Origin: Mesostigma viride | Lineage: Eukaryota; Streptophyta; Mesostigmatophyceae; Mesostigmatales; Mesostigmataceae | Length of the DNA stretch: 64,000 nucleotides | Assembly (NCBI GenBank): GCA_009746045.1 | Contig: RPFO01000389.1 | Coordinates: 1,375,982 to 1,439,981, forward strand | Reading direction: 5' to 3' | Shown: positions 1-11,744 of the stretch, piece after piece | Numbering within the stretch: position 1 is the stretch's first letter | Layout: each line of letters opens with the position of its first letter | The notes under the pieces: model-generated | What the model saw: the letters and a program-made list of their open reading frames with translations, nothing else | The model's database searches: none | What the model was told of the DNA's origin: nothing | Translations under genes and position numbers: made by a program

Positions 1-202
1 CCAAGGGCCGCGCCACCGAAACGTCAATAAGCAGATGCCGGCCACCCCCCTCAAAGTCCAGCACCACGATGTCAGGCCGGTGGTTGGGGGAATAGAAGGC
101 AGCGCCATCCGCATCCTCGGACCGGATGTTCGCGTGGGGGAAAACCGACCGAATCATGGCGAGCACCACCGTCAGGAGGACAGTGTGCAAATACAAATAC
201 CA
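1..202 (-). pseudogene. RLE-LINE fragment, endonuclease region
   Basis: This stretch matches 690-891 and 13627-13828 almost base for base. It is the C-terminal endonuclease part of the LINE described at 13150-24137, read on the minus strand. Unlike the other two copies it has six C's at 45-50 instead of five. This keeps one frame open from the RPDIV segment into LIDVSVARP, the conserved core of a restriction-like (PD-D/ExK) endonuclease. It is cut by the window start on one side and joined to the tail of the next LINE copy at about 203. It is a fragment, not a working gene. Confidence 0.8.
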
Positions 203-1719
203 TCGATATATATATTAAAAATATTATTACTTACAGCAGAGTGAAATCACTCAAACCAAAGCAAACGCCCAGCTATAAACCTATATACAGAGACATGTCA
301 AAGCTCTATACTACGATAAGACCAATGGAAACGCCTAACGGGAGGAACCTAATAGCCCTGCTGCACCGCAAAATCAGCCCGCGTACGGCGGAGCATGATG
401 TCAGCCATGGCCCGAGTCAGCGCCACCAACAAGCGCTGACGCCAATATGACGTCCAGGTCCGCGCCGACCATGGGGCCCGCTGGCCCTCCAGGTCCAGCC
501 GGTCCTCCCGGAGCCGGCAACACTCCTTGAAGAAGGCGGAGGTCAGGGGCCCCATGGCCCCAAACTCCTCCAGGACAAAGGGCACCACACGATGGTGCCC
601 GACGTCGCCGTAGGCCAGGAGCTTGGCCCGCTCCGCCCGGTCCGCCGTGTAACCTGCCGTGAGGGAGGCCCCAGCCACGTGGCTAAGAGCCAAGGGCCGC
701 GCCACCGAAACGTCAATAAGCAGATGCCGGCCACCCCCTCAAAGTCCAGCACCACGATGTCAGGCCGGTGGTTGGGGGAATAGAAGGCAGCGCCATCCGC
801 ATCCTCGGACCGGATGTTCGCGTGGGGGAAAACCGACCGAATCATGGCGAGCACCACCGTCAGGAGGACAGTGTGCAAATACAAATACCAATTCTGATTC
901 TGTTGGCCCCCATGCAGGAAAGGTAGTGAGTCCCCGTGGGATCCAGCGGCTGCCCACAGCTACCACAAGGCCGCCCGGCCGGAACAAGAGGCTGCGGGGC
1001 AAATAGCTGGTGCCGGAGCGCCACCGAGTAGTGGCTGGGAGCCAAGGCGAATGGGGGGCCATGGGAAGAGCACGAAGGTACGCCGAGCCCACACTCCGCA
1101 AGGAAAGCGAGAACAGCCACGCACGTCCCTGGGCGTTGAGGTCCGCGAAAAGAGCAATCCAATCAGCCGTGTGCAGAATACCCGCGTAGGTTTTCTGGTG
1201 TTTATCGATGACGCGAGCAGGGAATGCGGCGGGAGATTGAACGGAGGCGACCGAGGGAGTGCCGCGAGGGAGGTGGCGCTGTACCGCCTGAGCGGCACGG
1301 ACGGGAGAACAGGCCTGCTGGATCTCAGCATAGGCCTCCTGGATGGCGGTGACGAAGGGCAAAGGGCTGCTGGGGTCCAGGAGGTCAGGCGCTGCCGTTG
1401 CCAAAAGGGGCAGGAGCCGGCAGCTTTCCGCCCACGACTGAGCGACAGAGCCCAAAAAGGCTGCTGGGGCCAGCCGGGCGGCACGAGTCAGACCGCAGCC
1501 ACCCATCCGTGCAGGCAGGGAGGCAATGCGAATAGCATGTGGCGGGAGGTCGGGGCCCGGGACCAGCTGCGCCAAGGCCGACTGGATGCGTTCGTCGTGG
1601 CCCTCGGCGGCCAGCCGGACCTGAGACGGAAGAGCGCCCCGGAGCCAGTGAACGACGCGAGGGTGAGCGCAAAACCACAGAAGCAGACCCTTGGTCTGCG
1701 AATCATGAAGGCGCGCAAT
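203..1719 (-). mobile_element. RLE-LINE copy L2, 5'-truncated
   Basis: This is a second copy of the same LINE family, 5'-truncated. Its 3' tail is A/T-rich (about 203-230) and is followed by the 3' UTR and coding sequence nearly identical to 13164-14660. It keeps the region after the RT catalytic core, the CGSCG...H...C zinc finger (about 930-960) and the endonuclease. It carries the same 5-C frameshift at 734-738 as the copy at 13671-13675, plus another indel near 910-990 that disrupts the zinc-finger frame. Homology stops abruptly at about 1719, where Copia gag sequence begins. That point is also the inferred inversion breakpoint. Confidence 0.8.
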
Positions 1720-1734
1720 CAATATATATATCCC

Positions 1735-2537
1735 ACTGTCACCAATATTGCTTTAAAGACCTCACTAGAGAGTGCAAGAAGGCCAACAAGGCCTGGGCAG
1801 TCTACGTGGCAGAGCTGAGGGAGCTGCTAGAGGATCAACGGAAGAAAGTGGGGATCCATTGGCAGGATGAGTACCAAGGGTGGGAGGTCAAGGGAGACCT
1901 CATCCAGAACTTTCTCAACTATTGTAAAATGGTTGAGGAGGGCAGGGCTCATGGCTTTAATGTTGCTGACAACATAGCCCTGACTAACTGGCTCAAGGTT
2001 TCTGGGCTGGACAAGGCAACACGTGGCTCTTTAAAGGTCACGTGTGCCCCACACTCTACCCTGAAGGCCTACAAGGTCATCATCAAACAGGCACTCGAGG
2101 CAGAGGAGCTGTTTGAGGGTGGAGTGCCAGCTGTGAAGGCTACCCAGGCAGGTGGGCGTGCCCAGGGGGGCTCCAGGGCGTCTGAGGCTGAAAGAAGCCA
2201 AGGAGGGCGTGGGGGCAACCATAACAAGCGGAAGGCCAACCATTCACACGACCCTGACGGGCAATCACATGCCAAGTCGGTGTTCAGGAGGGTGGGTGGC
2301 AAGCCCAAGCAGGGTAACGCGTCTGACAACGGGGGGGTGGCCAGGGCAAGTCAAAGATCCAGTGCTACCTGTGCAAGGGGTGGGGGCACATCAAGAAGGA
2401 GTGTCCCAGCTTCAAGAAGACCCAGGGCCAGGGCAGCAACAAGAAAACAACAACAAAACAAAAACAAGAACAAGTCCCAGGCAGGCCAGCCTTCAAAGGG
2501 CAGTCAGCAAGAAGACAACAAGGAGCAGTGACTGTCT
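1735..2537 (+). pseudogene. gag: C1 gag, C-terminal part with zinc knuckle
   Basis: The first segment (about 1735-2330) encodes a helical capsid-like region that aligns with the C2 gag (pattern KAWAVYVAELRELLED versus DSWEVFIAEFEVFLDD). At the G7 run 2331-2337 the frame moves by -1 into one that encodes a CCHC zinc knuckle (C-x2-C-x4-H-x4-C, CYLCKGWGHIKKEC, 2363-2404). A lysine/glutamine-rich tail follows, ending at a UGA at 2535-2537. The N-terminus is missing because of the rearrangement at about 1720. The role is the structural Gag polyprotein of the retrotransposon particle. The frame change may be a mutation, a sequencing error in a homopolymer, or programmed slippage. Confidence 0.75.
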
Positions 2538-2671
2538 GAGGCAACCCCTACACACCTTAATTCACCCAAGGGGGAGGCCAGGTGCTCCAATGCAGATTTT
2601 ATATCTGGGCAACAAGAGGGTGATCTCCAGGTTCAGGTGGCCCCAGGTCACCTGGAGAGGTACAGGTTCCT

Positions 2672-5600
2672 ATGAAGACGTCCTTGACAGCTGGTGCAGC
2701 TGTAAGAATGTCTGACCCCATGCATCCTCGTGCTGGGCACGAGGGTGGACCTCTCATTTTGAGAGAAACCAATGTACAACCACAGAGGGGTGTGAAGGCC
2801 TCTGGTGGTATGCATGTGGTCCCTGCTGGCGGTCCAGGTGTTGGGCATGAGCAGGGTGACTCAGGCTCTGAGTCAGAACAGGATGGAAGTCAGCATGGTG
2901 ATGCTGGACAACCTGACAGCACAGTCCTGACTGTGCCAGGGACTGCTTCCTCTGTGTACCAGGAGTTGGGTGCCCGAATCCACAACATGTTTGGGCATGC
3001 CACTTCTCTGTCAAACAACTTTGCCTTCCGTATGGGCAGGGCACCCCTTCTCAAGGCGTGTCAGCAAGCTGCCTCACGGTGTAAGTGCCAGTTGTCCTCC
3101 AACAAGCCCAGGAAATCACATGCCAAAGCTCTACCTCAGAGCATTGGTGATCTGCAGTGTGATATCCAACACATCAGGGGCATGCAACTGTTGGTGTGCG
3201 TGGACAGGTACACAAATACAAGGTGCTAGAGCATTTACCTTCTATGAAGAACAGGTACTTGCTGGCTGCCCTGCAGAATGTAAGAGCCAAGTTTCCTACC
3301 ACAAGGATCCAGGTGGACATGCAGTTTCAGCATCTCAAGGGTGATCCCACCCTTCCTGAGTTGCTGGTTACACCTAGGGAGGCTCATGGGCAGCAGGGTG
3401 CTATCGAGAGGGCAATCCAGGAGGTCAAGAAATTGATCATCTCTGAAGACTGGGTACCCTTGTCTGCACCTGCACTTGTCAGGAGTGCATGGCTGAGGAA
3501 CGTGGAGCAGCAGCTGAACAGCAGGGTTAACTTCTACTATGATGGAGTTGCTGTCAGCCCAATGGGTCTATATCATGGCCTGTGCCCACCACATGTGCTG
3601 GAGGGCTGGAAACATGCTGCACATGTCACCTTTGCCAAGCTGAGGGAGAAGGACCGGGGTTGGAAGATGCTGGAGCCACAAGTGGGTCAGAAGGTCCTAG
3701 CTTGGAAGGAACCTAGCCTTTATGGCAAACGTGGTAGCTGGAGTCCTGGGGTGGTTACCCAGGTTGATGAAGCTAGCCACGCATGCTTGGTCAGCATGGA
3801 GGACGAACCAAAGCATGTACACCGGCTGAGTTGGTCATATGTCAAGCCTAACCTGATGAATGAGGGCAGTCAGGCACAAGGCTCACAGGATCTGCAGGAT
3901 TTTCAGGTCCCAAGTGACATCACTGACGCAACGACCACATCTGTTGCAGGGGAATCTGTCAGCCCTGGCCAGGTTGCAGAGGTACTTGTTGAACAGGCTG
4001 CAAGGTCAACAGCTGGGGAGTCAACTGTCAAGCCCAAGGCTCTAACCAAGCCCAGGGGGACAAGTTTGGCTGGATTGATTGGGGCTCTGCAAAGGGCCAA
4101 GAAGCAGCCCAAGGTAGCCAAGCTCAGGTGGCATGGCAATCTGGGGCTGGACACTGCCTTAGAGGTAGACACTAATTCTCAGGTTTCCATCATTGGGACC
4201 AGAGCTGCAGCAGGGTACAGCATGACTGAACCCAGCTATCAGTTTGTGTCTGACTTCAGTGGCGGGGTACACGTGAAGGTACTGGGTGAGGTATCTATTC
4301 CTATCCTTGGACAGGACACTGCTTTTTGTGTCTTGGAGGGCTATCAGGGACCTGCTCTTCTGGGGCAGAATTTCCTATGCCAGGATGGGGTAGTGATCAC
4401 GTCCTCTCTCCTGACTAAGGAAGGGGCTGGTCAGGTCCCACTGATTAATTTCAGGACCACTCACCTATCACGTGCAGTAACCAGGACGGTTAAGCGTGTG
4501 CAAGTGTGCCAGGGGCAGGAGCCCTTGGTTGATGACCTCATACTGCCAGCTGCTAGTCATCCAAGCAGTTTGGGCATTGGTCCTCACTCACTTGCTGGAC
4601 ACAGCCCTATCAACTACCAAGGCCTGGTGAAGCTCATGTCCTCTCCCATTATGTGTCCCCAGGTCACACTGGGTCTGATTAAATCTGGGGAGGACTGGAT
4701 CTCCAAGAAATGCGTGGAACCTGTCAATGACCTGCCTCCTGCACGACGTCTACTCAAGCTCAAGTTTGTCATCAAGATGAAGGAGGTGGACGGGGTCAAG
4801 GTACCACATGTCAGGCCAGTGCTGAATGAGTTCAAGGGTACTGGTGAGTGCACTGCTGAGGAGTTGTATACCCCTGGCATGCTGCATGACACTTGGAGGC
4901 TGCTGCTGTGTGTATTTCTAGGCCTTCTCAACAAGGGCTTGGACTATGGCTCAGTGGTGGTAGACTTCAAGAGGGCATTTCTGGAGGGGATGCAGATGTG
5001 GCACAGGAAAAGTGGGAGGGCAAGACGCCTTTCTATGTCAGGGTGCCTGCTGTATGGAAAAGGGACATTCACACTGAGTTCCTTAAAATCCTCAAGGGCC
5101 TGGAGGGCCTGAGGTCAAGTCCAATAATCTGGAGGGAGACTCTCAACCGTTTCCTGAAGGAGCATTGCAACTTGAAGGTCTCTCCTGTAGACCCCTGTCT
5201 GTTTCTGGGGCAATGGGAAGGCCTACCAGTGTATGCTTCGCTGCACGGGGATGACCTACATCTGATAGCTCCCACGTCGTGGCTTAAGGAGCTGATCTCC
5301 ATCATTAAGTCCAAGTTTCCTCTGGGTAGGGAGCAATGGCAGGTGGAGAATGAGCCTCTGCTGTTTGTGGGCATGGAGGCCACACTGGTGAAGAAGGGGG
5401 GGAGTGGCGTATGCTGCTGGTGGGGGGCAATGATTATCAAGAGACCCTCATTAGCAAGCTTCCTCCAACCATCACACAGGCACTGTGTCCCATGGTGAGG
5501 GGCATGGTTGCTTGGGTGGCAGGCATTTCCAGGCCAGACCTTATGGTCATAGCCAGGTTGCCTGATGACATGCTGATGGAGCTAGGGTCTGCCAAGGTGG

Positions 5601-6153
5601 CTGATCAGGTCAGGGCTTCATCTGGCATTCTGTTGTCTGCAGTGGATTTATCACAACCCATTTGCATGGAGCTGTATGTGGATAGCTCAATGGACAGCAG
5701 GCAGGTCTCCAAGGTCAGGGGCAGGGCTGCAGGGCTCTTTGTGCTCAGACAGGAAGGCCTGGGGAGTTTGGTGAGCTGGTTCAGTCGCCTGCACAAACGG
5801 GTGGCTGTCAGCAGTGATGTGGCAGAATGCAGGGCTATTTGTGAAGGCATTCACACAAGCCTTTATCTGAAGGAGTTGCTTCATCAGATGACTTCTAACA
5901 CTCCTTGGCCACTTCAGGTTACCACTCTTCTAAAACAGACTCCATGGGGATGGTGCAGTTTGTGCACAGGCAGATGGCCAGAAGTAGGGACTTGGATTAT
6001 CTCCTTCTTAAGGAATTGTCCTCCTTGGCCAATATTGAGCATATCCCTGGGGTTGACAATCCTGCTGATGCTTTGACCAAGCTAGTGCAGAAGGCAGCAG
6101 TGCAATACAAGGTTCTTCAGTCTCTGATGGACCCATCTCAGCAAGCTGTCTAA
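2672..6153 (+). pseudogene. pol: C1 pol: INT, protease-like, RT, RNase H (frameshifted)
   Basis: The domains are in Ty1/copia order for INT, RT and RH. There is a pre-integrase zinc motif (HNMFGH...CKC), then integrase Asp at 3161 (CDIQH), Asp in QVDMQF and Glu in AIERAIQE. A retropepsin-like segment follows (LEVDTNSQVS at about 4159-4190, LLGQNFL at about 4356-4376). The RT has VVVDFKRAF (about 4960) and HGDDL (about 5250). The RNase H has YVDSS, a conserved Glu in AECRAI, and PADALTKL near the end. Frameshifts occur near 3228, 4985, 5400 and 5920, so the copy is dead. C2 pol aligns throughout and shows where each frame should continue. Confidence 0.85.
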
Positions 6154-6426
6154 GCTGGTGCCTGGTTATAGGGCATTGGAGAGCAGATTGTGTGGTAGTG
6201 TCAGCATTGTGACTGGCATAATACCTGTATTTTAGTCTGTACTAAGGCTCATGGACCATGGTACACTCACTCTGATTTTAATCAGGATACAGCCAGGTTT
6301 TGGCTGGGGTTCATGCTGTTGACTACACAAGGTTGACAGGTCCATTACAGACCATGTATTCTATTTTAAAAGAAATGTATATTTGTACATACTTCTCACA
6401 ATGGTCTGGGAACCTTCATACTGGGG

Positions 6427-6452
6427 TTTATAGGGCGGGGTTCGATTCCCTG
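6427..6452 (+). other. tRNA T-arm / B-box-like motif in C1 3' UTR
   Basis: GGTTCGATTCC at 6439-6449 is an exact match to the Pol III B-box pattern GGTTCGANNCC. It lies inside a T-arm-like stem-loop that follows TATAGGGC. The same motif sits at the equivalent place in C2 (49815-49836, minus strand), between the pol stop and the 3' LTR. I see no complete cloverleaf around it, so it is not annotated as a tRNA gene. Confidence 0.5.
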
Positions 6453-6739
6453 GTATTATGTTTCTACAAGCTGGCCTGTTCAGGTGTTTGCCTGTTCAGA
6501 CTTCCCTAGTTCCCCAGGGCAGGATTTAATTGTTGCCTATGTGTTTCATTTTGTCATTTGTTTGCTGTGGCAGTTTACCATCTGGCAAGTAGACGGGCGC
6601 CGTAAGACGGGCGCCAATAGACCCCTGTTGAGAGAATGACAGGCAAACTATTGTAATACGCCTTACTTTGTCAAGTGGTATTTTAATTGTCATGGATTTA
6701 TTGTACTTATATTGAATATGTACTGGGTTTTATGGGATT

Positions 6740-7683
6740 AGTTGTACAAGCTAATGCTTATACTTTTTATGCGCAAACCTTTTAGCTAAGGTTAACGCAT
6801 ATTCTTACATCCTGCGCAGGATGTAAGAATATGCGTTAACCTTAGCTAAAAGGTTTGCGCATAAAAAGTATAAGCATTAGCTTGTACAACTTAAAACCTT
6901 TGCGCGTTGGGGCGGAATAACGGACTAAATTTTGCCCGTTGGGGCTCCCTAACTAGGGTTTACTTCCGCATCGAATTACTAATTCGATATCGAATTACTA
7001 ATTCGATATCGAATTACTGATTCGATATTAATCCCGGGAATAGGTTCGATATCTACCTCGCTAGGCGATTAATTAGGTCCGACCGGTGCCCCGGCGGATC
7101 CTCCCAAATAATCCCTACTCGGCACTGGCCCCGCGAGTTTTCGAACCCGTGACTTCCGCGCCGCACCGGTTCTAAGTTGTACAAGCTAATGCTTATACTT
7201 TTTATGCGCAAACCTTTTAGCTAAGGTTAACGCATATTCTTACATCCTGCGCAGTCACGGGTTCGAAACCTCGTGGGGCCAGTGCCGAGTACGGATTATT
7301 TGGGAGGATCCGCCGGGACACCGGTCGGACCTAATTAATCGCCTAGCGAGGTAGATATCGAACCTATTCCCGGGATTAATATCGAATCAGTAATTCGATA
7401 TCGAATTAGTAATTCGATGCGGAAGTAAACCCTAGTTAGGGAGCCGCTTAATATTCCGCCCCAACGCGCAAAGGTTTTAAGTTGTACAAGCTAATGCTTA
7501 TACTTTTTATGCGCAAACCTTTTAGCTAAGGTTAACGCATATTCTTACATCCTGCGCAGGATGTAAGAATATGCGTTAACCTTAGCTAAAAGGTTTGCGC
7601 ATAAAAAGTATAATGTAAGAATATGCGTTAACCTTAGCTAAAAGGTTTGCGCATAAAAAGTATAAGCATTAGCTTGTACAACT
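6740..7683. mobile_element. Palindromic foldback element, AGTT...AACT ends
   Basis: The element is built of nested inverted repeats. A perfect palindrome of 152 bp (76-bp arms) occupies 6740-6891. A half copy of it lies at 7175-7254, and a further palindrome with a partly duplicated right arm occupies 7480-7683. Around the central half copy are inverted arms of about 225-283 bp (6892-7174 and 7255-7479), which contain tandem TCGAATTACTAAT-type units. The outer ends are AGTTGTACAA and TTGTACAACT. They are flanked by a 5-bp duplication GGATT (6735-6739 and 7684-7688). The element lies inside the C1 3' UTR and encodes nothing. Its terminal tetranucleotide and 5-bp duplication match the Copia LTR ends in this window. 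Confidence 0.75.
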
Positions 7684-8035
7684 GGATTAGTATCTGGGAT
7701 TAATGTAACTCACCGCCAGAAGGTCATTGTTGTACTGGAGGCTCTACCGAGGTGATGGGATTAATTCCTGGAGAAGACCTCATAGAATTAACCTGTATGT
7801 ATTTAATTTTGTGTGTTTCTAATATCTCGTGGTACTCTGTAATGCCACTTCCATAGGTTTTCTCCATTTCTCATGAAATGGTTTTCCCTGTGGCAGATCT
7901 GTTTCTTTTCCAGTTCCTTAAAAGAAAAGGCTGGGGGAATGGCATTGGCCATTAAAGACATCTGTTCAAGCTTCAAGCTGGAGTGAAGGACATTTCAAGC
8001 TACTTCAAGGGTCCTTGGCAGGGGATGTAATCCCT

Positions 8036-8054
8036 AAAGAAAAGAAGGGATTGG
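8036..8054 (+). promoter_or_regulatory. C1 polypurine tract
   Basis: A purine-rich run (AAAGAAAAGAAGGGATTGG) ends exactly where the 3' LTR begins. It resembles the tract in front of the C2 3' LTR (49290-49310, minus strand). It would prime plus-strand cDNA synthesis, and its position fixes the first LTR base as the A of AGTT. Confidence 0.7.
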
Positions 8055-8669
8055 AGTTAACGTAAAGGATTTACGTTAGATGGATAGAGATTGTTACGCT
8101 CTTTCCAACGGCACCTTGAACGCCTCATTTGGTTAAGGAACGTAAAAGTTATGACGTTTCCTAGGCTGTGCCGACAGTACCCGGCGCGCCACTGTGGGCG
8201 CGTACGGACACGGGATGTACAAGTGTCACTTTGATAGTCCGCAGGACGTTGACAGGACTTGTACAGGACTTGATGGTCAATTGATAGGTAGGCGTGCTGT
8301 AGCGCGCCAGGACCTATGAGACAATTGATGCTGAGTAGTGTACGGATAGGTCCACAGGACTAGCCGTATGGACAGTTGATAGATCTGCGCGCCAAAGGCG
8401 TGCCAGAGTCTGTGTAATCATTTGATTGTCAGTTCAGCTGTGACAGTGCAGCTGAATACTTGGACGCGTCCCTAGCAAGCTATATGTGTGACTTGGTCGC
8501 ACCGGGACGCTAGTTCTTGCGTGCACATTCTCTTGGCACGGCGACCCTGTCGCCTGTGCTGCGTGCAGTCTTGGAAGTGACGTGACTTACGTCTGTGTTC
8601 CTTATTCATAATAAAGGCAACATTTCCTGCAAGAACCATGGCGGAATTCTGTGCAACCCTCTCACAACT
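8055..8669 (+). repeat. C1 3' LTR (615 bp)
   Basis: It starts AGTTAACG and ends CACAACT. It is matched over its full length by the inverted copy at 44904-45518, which is also 615 bp. Near the start lies a short inverted repeat (TAACGTAAA/TTTACGTTA). The following five bases, GTTCC (8670-8674), are the target-site duplication. The reverse complement of the same five bases (GGAAC) borders the other LTR at 45519-45523. Confidence 0.85.
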
Positions 8670-9199
8670 GTTCCAGAGCACAACATCACACGAGCTCACA
8701 ACTTCTACACGCTGTCTGATGAAAAGGATTCCCTGGCCCAACTAGACACCAAGAGTGACTGGCCTCCGCTGTATGTTTCGTGCAAAAAGGCTGGCTCTCG
8801 TAGCACCGCCAAGGTGACGTCGTTCTCCATCGGTGACATCTGCAGTCATGCGGATCCTGAGCTAATGCGTGACCTGCGTGCCACTCCCACGGGCAACACC
8901 GCTGTGCGGCTTGTCATCCTCGGACTCGCTTGTGTGAGGGCAGCCAGCACTGGCCATGAGTACCAGTCCTTTGTGGCGTTGGTGCGTCCCATTTACAGCT
9001 GTGAGGAAGGAGAATGGAAGGTTACCTCATTCGCCTCCGGTGAAATCCGTGTAGCGTGGTGCCGACCATATAACTTGACGGTTGACCCTGTCGCCACCGC
9101 CGAATTACATTGCAATTCGAGTACTACCTTGGCGGATGCCATGGCGGACATCACGTCAGTGTTTACCCGCCAGGAGTCGCGCATCATGCAACCAGTTAA
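8670..9199 (+). pseudogene. Gene X, middle coding segment (interrupted)
   Basis: An open frame runs from the LTR border to the TTAA element (starting VPEHNITRAH and ending around SRIMQPVK). The frame continues exactly into the fragment at 45519-45737 when the Copia insertion and one GTTCC copy are left out. On the other side it continues past the TTAA element at 11482. I recognise no domain family. It has several cysteines, mixed alpha/beta character and no obvious membrane segment. It could be a host gene or the gene of an unrecognised mobile element. It is broken in this assembly. Confidence 0.5.
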
Positions 9200-11477
9200 G
9201 GGGTCCGGACGGACCGGAATTATTTCGCGCCAAAAAATTCCCGCCGGTACCCGACGCTACCTCGGCACGTGAAATTGTGGTGCACGATGCGCGTAACCCT
9301 TGCGCCAAGTTGGCCATGGCGACGTGCGTTCGGTAATAAATGCAGTAATATGGCAATAAGACCGCAGAAAATTATGCAGATGCGTCAAATCAAAGTTTCA
9401 TCGTGATCTTGCGTAGCCGAAGATGCATTATTGACGAGATCGATGCCATTTTTCATCCGCGTTTGCGAGGGGGTCTGGCCCGGAAATCTTGCCGCAACGA
9501 ATAAGCAGCAATACATGCCTACAGCGATAATTACAAAGGTTCTTAGTCCCTGGCGATGCAGAAAGCAACGTTCATTAACAGGGAGATTGAAAATGTTAAA
9601 GAACCTTTTATTTTATTACTTTTCCTCGTCATTTTCGGAAAGAAAACGCCAGGTCCTGCTTTATGCGCTGTCAACCCGTCCATGGGTGGCTGGCATTTCT
9701 TGCGCGCCTTGTCAGGAAAGATAGCATGCCATTGTACGTCTATTATCCAGTGGTTACCCCCGAAGTCTATTGCGTTTAGAAATCCCTTTATTCTAAGCTT
9801 TCAGCACGGTTTCCTGGAAGGGTGCGTTGTTTTGTTCGCCGCTTGCTGCATGCACGTCTCTAGTTTTCCGGCAGCTTTCAACCGATTCGCTTACGTTATG
9901 CGTGGCAAGCTCTGAAATCCTGTCTAGGATTGATTTGGGTAATATCAAGGTAAGCTGCTACGTTAATGTAATGATATATAGAAGGATTTGGATGGCAGAG
10001 TGCTTATATATTGCATATTCAACACGTACCCCGGCATGCCTCGAGGGCGGCATGACCGTTGCAACAAGCTGGCGAGCATATGAACCGTGCGTCTCAACGT
10101 GCTGGGAAACAAGGTGGCTATACTTTTCTTGCTGGCCATGCTTTGTATATGTGTAAGCTATGCTTACGTGTGTGTTCTCTTTAGATTTGTGGATCACAGC
10201 CACTATGCATCACAATCAATGTGCTCTCAAGAATGCTAGCCATGCTTATGAGGATGGCTGCAAGCCATTTCTCTTATGGCTTTGCTGTATTTCGTGTTTG
10301 CGCTTACAGTTCTGTTTTGTTGGTTGGTTTTTGAACGGGGTGATGTGAACCTGCAGGGTTAGAACATTGTGTTATTATTGCTGGTTGATTGAGGCATCAT
10401 CCTCTACTCTAAGTCAGCATAGCACGTGTATATGAGCATGCTGTTTATGCACCTTATTGTTGAGCATGGTTTACAACCATGGTGAGGTGTGGGGTGTGGC
10501 TAGCATGTACGAGTCACCCATCTAATCCCACATGTTTCTGTTGCTATTGAACGTTGCTTGGGCCTCTAAACATTTCTGTTATTACCAATGAAGATTGCCA
10601 ACTATGCTACCATAGTGTGGTGCTGCATGCTATGAATGACCTCTCTAGTACTCAAGGCTCATGCTCAGCTTGATCCTGCATTTGGTGGCTGTTTGTATAA
10701 CTCAATTGGCAGCCGTCTATGTTAGGATTCTGATGATTTGTGGTGGGCAGGTGATGAAAAGGGTTATGTTTGAGCTCATGCCAGTCTATACTAGGGTCGA
10801 GGGGTGGCAGTTGAGGACACTAGTTTATGCCATCAGTCTAGCTCAGAATGACCTGAATTTTGATTCCAAGATAGTTTGCATGATAAATAACTTGCTGGCA
10901 CCTTGTTTGGCCCACACTGTGGTGGGCAAGGGTGTGAGTGGTGTGGCCATGTGTCTTACAACCGTATTTTCGTGCATTTTTTTTTTCATACAAAAGTGTT
11001 GGCTGTTCGCATACGTGGTCAGAATGAGCTGAAAATTGGTGCCATTGATATTCCCACCCTGTGGAAGTTATTTTTATCTCCATGGGCCCAACCCATGCGT
11101 ATTTGATTTGATTTTTTTTTTGTCACAAAAAAGACGTATTTTTCGGTAAACTGCATAAGTATGCCCAGACGTGCGATTTTGGTGCTGCAAATTAGCTCCA
11201 TTCTTTGGTCTGGGTGGGGATTTGAACTTTTTATGGTGTTTGGTACACAAGCGTGGGGGGGTTGTCCTAGGCAATCCGTGCTTGTAGGACGTGTCCTTGC
11301 CAGATTTAGCTCCCTGCACATGTATGTATTGTGATGGGCCTTGAACTCAACAAGTAGTGGGATGCATGCCCAAGGGTCATATTTATGGTCCCCCATCATC
11401 ATTTGCATTGCCAGCAGGGGTATTGAGTGCAAAACATGTGTATTCAATTTGGGGGGGGGCAGGTCCGTCCGGACCCC
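9200..11477. mobile_element. Non-autonomous DNA transposon with TTAA duplication
   Basis: The termini are a perfect 16-bp inverted repeat (GGGGTCCGGACGGACC at 9200 and its complement ending at 11477), flanked by TTAA on both sides (9196-9199 and 11478-11481). TTAA targeting is the hallmark of the piggyBac superfamily, although the terminal sequence is not the usual CCY-type. The 2.3-kb interior is A/T-rich with no long ORF and no recognisable transposase, so it is non-autonomous. Removing it with one TTAA restores an open frame from gene X into 11482-11519. Confidence 0.7.
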
Positions 11478-11481
11478 TTAA

Positions 11482-11519
11482 GGAGCGCGACCAACAAGAC
11501 CACCGGGCAGGGCTATCTT
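11482..11519 (+). pseudogene. Gene X, short exon end before a splice donor
   Basis: After the TTAA element the gene X frame continues for about 12 codons (KERDQQDHRAG...) and reaches a perfect splice donor GTAAGT at 11520-11525. An intron could run to the acceptor TTTACAATTCAG ending at 11744. The codon phases of these two sites do not match the long acidic frame downstream, so the joining is uncertain. Confidence 0.35.
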
Positions 11520-11744
11520 GTAAGTATCTCAGATCGGTTTTGCATTGTTGACATTCATATGCTAGAACATGCCATGCGCAATCCAACCGCAGCCGAGCGC
11601 AAACCACACTGGCGCATATGATCAATGTGCATACTAGAAGACACCATCAGGAGCACTCTATTTGTAAGCACCATAAAACATTAATTTCTAAGTATTGTTG
11701 ATGTAAAATGTCAATCTCTGCATGCGTGCATGTTTACAATTCAG

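Larger units (their letters stand above)
1720..8669 (+). mobile_element. Copia-like retrotransposon C1, 3' half
   Basis: On the plus strand this holds most of gag, pol (integrase, protease-like domain, reverse transcriptase, RNase H), a 3' UTR, a polypurine tract and a 3' LTR (8055-8669). The 5' LTR, the extra first ORF and the gag N-terminus are missing here. They lie inverted at 43670-45518: the LTR there has the same 615-bp length and the same GTTCC target duplication on its outer side. The coding part carries at least five frameshifts. A 944-bp palindromic element has inserted in the 3' UTR (6740-7683). The relative C2 (48662-56127) confirms the layout. Confidence 0.85.

Noticed and set aside
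2680-2720. Canonical Copia protease motif (DSGA) in C1 before integrase
   Set aside because: The DNA reads GACAGCTGGTGCAGCTG, which gives DSWC or TAGAA depending on frame; an indel would be needed for DSGAA. The rest of the region does not look like a protease and C2 has nothing similar, so I do not claim it.
8055-8669. Polinton/Maverick terminal repeat, because it begins AGT and ends ACT
   Set aside because: The repeat is direct in C2, duplications are 5 bp rather than 6, and polypurine tracts plus gag-pol show it is an LTR.
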